Shown here one piece after another: positions 31,406-33,479 of a stretch of 33,479 nt of DNA. Location of the stretch: positions 1 to 33,479 of the forward strand of contig NZ_JAELUF010000029.1 in NCBI RefSeq assembly GCF_016429195.1, written 5' to 3'. Within the stretch, counting starts at the first letter, position 1. Each line of letters opens with the position of its first letter. The notes beneath the pieces were generated by a model that saw nothing but the letters and a program-made list of their open reading frames with translations, searched no databases and was not told the DNA's origin. A program made the translations under genes and the position numbers. The stretch comes from Brevundimonas sp. ASV9 (lineage in GTDB: Bacteria > Pseudomonadota > Alphaproteobacteria > Caulobacterales > Caulobacteraceae).

Positions 31406-32788
31406 TTAGGCGGGGCAGCTGTCGGCGCCCTGGTTCACGCCCAGATTGCTCGGGCCGCGGTCCAGCAGCGGCGACCAGGCCGGGTCGGTCCCGCGTCCGT
31501 TATAGCCCGCCTGCGACACCACGCGCCCCGACAGGTCCACGGTCCACAGCCGCGTGTCGCCGCCCGGCGTCTGGCGCGCGAACATCACGTATCGGCCATT
31601 CGGCGCCCAGTTCGGCCCCTCCTCGAAATAGCTGGAGGACAGGATGCGCTCGCCCGAACCGTCGGCGTTCATCACCCCGGTCGAGAACCGGCCGCCGCCC
31701 TGTTTGGTGAAGGCGATCAGATTGCCGGTCGGGCTCCAGGACGGAGCGGTATAGATGCCGCCCCCGCGCGAGATCGGCCGCTGGCCCGATCCGTCCGCAC
31801 GCATGACATAGAGCCGAGCCGACCCCGAACGGTCCGAGGTGAAGACGATCTGGCTGCCGTCCGGGCTGAAGGACGGCGAGGTGTCGATGCCCGGATCGCT
31901 GGTCAGACGCGAGATCTGACGGCTTCTCAGGTCCATCACATAGACGTCGGTGTTGCCGCCCCGGATGATCGAAAAGGCGATCTTGTTGCCGTCGTTGGAG
32001 AAGCGCGGCGCCAGCACCTGACCGTCGAACTCGCCCAGGCTCTCGCGCCGGCCGGTCGTCAGATTATACAGGTAGATGCGGCTGTAATCCTTGCCCAGCG
32101 CCACATAGGTGATCTCGTCCGGCTGCGACAGCGAGAAGCGCGGCGACATGATCACCTCGTCGCCCTGCGTCAGATAGGTCGGATTGAATCCGTCCTGATC
32201 GGCGATGGTCAGGCGGTTGATCCGGTTCAGCTGCGTGCCCTCCTCGGACACGAAGATCACGCGGGAATCGAAGAAGCCGGCTTCGCCGGTCATGCGCTGA
32301 TAGATGACGTCGGAAATCTTGTGCGCGATCCGGCGCCACTGCTCCTGGGTCGCGGTGAACTGATAACTGACCAGCTGGCACTGGCGGTAGGGGTCATACA
32401 GGCGGAAACCCACGTCCAGCCGCCCGTCGCCTCGCGTCGTCACACCGCCGTACAGCACCGCCTGCGCGCCGATCTGGGTCCATTGGGGAAAGTTCGGCGC
32501 ATTGGCCAGGGTCAGGCCGGTCTCGATGAAGCTGGACGGGTTCAGCGGCTCGAAGAAGCCCGACCGCTTCAGATTGGCGCTGACCACATTGGAGATGTCC
32601 GACCCGTGCGTCCCGGCGAACGGCACGACCGCGATCTGAAGCGGGCGCAGCACCCCCTGATCCACCACCACATCCTGGGTCTGGCCTGAGGCGGCAGGCA
32701 TCGCCGCCTGCGCCTGGACAGAGCTTTGCACCAGCGCGCCAGCCGCGACGATGATGGCGGCGGAGGCCATAAGGAGGTTCAGTCGCAT
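31406..32788 (-). CDS. tolB: Tol-Pal system protein TolB
   Basis: A 460-residue periplasmic protein linking TolA to Pal during outer-membrane constriction. A signal peptide covers about 1-28 (AIIVAAGALVQSSVQAQA). The N-terminal domain (LQIAVVPFAGT, SDISNVVSANLKRSGFF) is followed by a six-bladed beta-propeller with repeated PD40 motifs such as FSPDGSQIVFTSDRSGSARL and WSPTGNLIAFT. GAGGG lies 8 bases before the ATG. Order and strand match the usual tolA-tolB-pal arrangement. Confidence 0.97.
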   Translation of the reverse strand: MRLNLLMASAAIIVAAGALVQSSVQAQAAMPAASGQTQDVVVDQGVLRPLQIAVVPFAGTHGSDISNVVSANLKRSGFFEPLNPSSFIETGLTLANAPNFPQWTQIGAQAVLYGGVTTRGDGRLDVGFRLYDPYRQCQLVSYQFTATQEQWRRIAHKISDVIYQRMTGEAGFFDSRVIFVSEEGTQLNRINRLTIADQDGFNPTYLTQGDEVIMSPRFSLSQPDEITYVALGKDYSRIYLYNLTTGRRESLGEFDGQVLAPRFSNDGNKIAFSIIRGGNTDVYVMDLRSRQISRLTSDPGIDTSPSFSPDGSQIVFTSDRSGSARLYVMRADGSGQRPISRGGGIYTAPSWSPTGNLIAFTKQGGGRFSTGVMNADGSGERILSSSYFEEGPNWAPNGRYVMFARQTPGGDTRLWTVDLSGRVVSQAGYNGRGTDPAWSPLLDRGPSNLGVNQGADSCPA

Positions 32789-32893
32789 GCTTGTTTCCCT
32801 CGGTAGTCCAGAGACACGTTCGACCCTTATCGTCAGGTCGTATTGGTTTCGCCACGCTTCATGGCGATTGGGGCTAATTTTCGGACCGACGCT

Positions 32894-33361
32894 CTAGCGA
32901 TTTCCACATTGGCGGGCTGTTTCGAAGCGGAACGGCACTTCCTGAGCTTGAAAGCCCGCCGGCACATCGAAGGGAGCGGTAGCCCGAAGCGCACGCAACA
33001 TGGCGTCAGATGCCGCCCTTCCGGTCGCATCGCTCCGCGGCTGCTCCAGCCGGGGCGCGCCTACAATTTGGCCGTCGGCTGTCAGTCTCACAGTCACACG
33101 AATTACTAGAGAATCCATACCGGGCAGGTCGCAGTTCAGGTTCCAGTTAGGTGTCACTTGCGCACCCAAGGCGGCCAACTGGGGGCCCGTCGCACGGCTT
33201 GCAGTCCCGGCGCCGGTCTGCCCCGTCGCCGGGCGGCCGCGATTGTTGGTCGGGCGCGTCGGTCCGGCCAGGGCGTCCAGGTCCAGGCTCGGCTCGTTGC
33301 GCTGGGGCGCGGGGCGGGCGGGTGCGGGCGTCGCCGGGCGCGGGGTCGGCTGGGCCTTGGT
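32894..33361 (-). CDS. tolA: TolA, C-terminal part (N-terminus lost at the contig end)
   Basis: The last 156 codons of a TolA/TonB-type energy-transducing protein. A Pro/Ala-rich linker (RPATPAPARPAPQ) leads to a C-terminal domain with LIVRVTVRLTADGQIVGAPR and ASDAMLRALRATAPFDVP, as in TolA domain III of alphaproteobacteria. Identity as TolA rests mainly on its place directly before tolB. The membrane anchor and long helical domain would lie beyond 33362. The frame artificially continues into adapter sequence, adding a false start with MGSDMCIRDR that is not part of the protein. Confidence 0.85.
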   Translation of the reverse strand, partial: TKAQPTPRPATPAPARPAPQRNEPSLDLDALAGPTRPTNNRGRPATGQTGAGTASRATGPQLAALGAQVTPNWNLNCDLPGMDSLVIRVTVRLTADGQIVGAPRLEQPRSDATGRAASDAMLRALRATAPFDVPAGFQAQEVPFRFETARQCGNR

Positions 33362-33362
33362 C

Positions 33363-33479
<117 letters not shown>

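Noticed and set aside
31370..32689. 439-codon plus-strand open frame opposite tolB
   Set aside because: Shadow of tolB.

Overview
The window is about 33.4 kb of GC-rich bacterial chromosome, almost certainly from a Caulobacteraceae alphaproteobacterium; I favour Brevundimonas or a close relative. The reasons are the gene order rnd-lptC-lptA-lptB-rpoN-hpf-ptsN, the IbpA/DUF1150 pair, the flgB-flgC-fliE operon divergent from fliO-fliP over CtrA-like TTAA sites, and the Tol-Pal/cpoB/tilS/ftsH order. No mobile element, prophage, CRISPR array or defence island is visible. This is mainly a housekeeping region.

Layout from left to right. (1) 1-2979 (+): the 3' part of gltB, then an ammonium transporter (nitrogen assimilation). 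(2) 2980-3848 (+): a heat-shock unit of IbpA-type Hsp20 and DUF1150, behind a candidate RpoH promoter and a possible RNA thermometer. (3) 9518-3881 (-): RNase D, the Lpt genes, sigma-54, hibernation factor and PtsN, interrupted by a long inverted repeat between lptB and rpoN. (4) 9686-9772 (-): tRNA-Leu(CAG) with its own promoter and terminator. (5) 9997-12881 (+): a WecG/TagA-type glycosyltransferase, a COG4529-like FAD/NAD(P) protein and a small Wza-like export protein, probably a small surface-polysaccharide module. (6) 12889-15452: flgB-flgC-fliE (-) and fliO-fliP (+) from one shared intergenic control region. A GC-rich palindromic repeat lies inside the fliP reading frame. (7) 15567-19286: HU, a 956-residue exported TPR protein (-) and a DUF983 zinc-ribbon membrane protein.

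(8) 25106-19283 (-): tightly packed small operons. One is SMR efflux-thiD-nucleotidyltransferase; another is membrane protein-HTH-YdeI-like-folP. A DUF486 membrane protein and an acyltransferase-3 membrane protein stand alone. Many junctions are ATGA overlaps, which suggests translational coupling. (9) 33361-25274 (-): the cell-envelope block tolA (partial)-tolB-pal, a terminator, a DUF3667 membrane protein, cpoB, tilS and ftsH. tilS has no ATG, GTG or TTG start upstream of its essential PP-loop and probably starts at a CTG overlapping the cpoB stop.

The last ~117 bases are not genomic. From 33363 the contig runs into Nextera transposase adapter followed by a 73-base G run, the typical dark-cycle artefact of two-colour Illumina chemistry, so tolA is cut by the end of the library insert. 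I found no convincing new multi-gene system. The observations most worth a second look are the palindromic repeat inside fliP, the tilS start, the putative thermometer before ibpA, and a TTTGCAA motif upstream of two neighbouring promoters.
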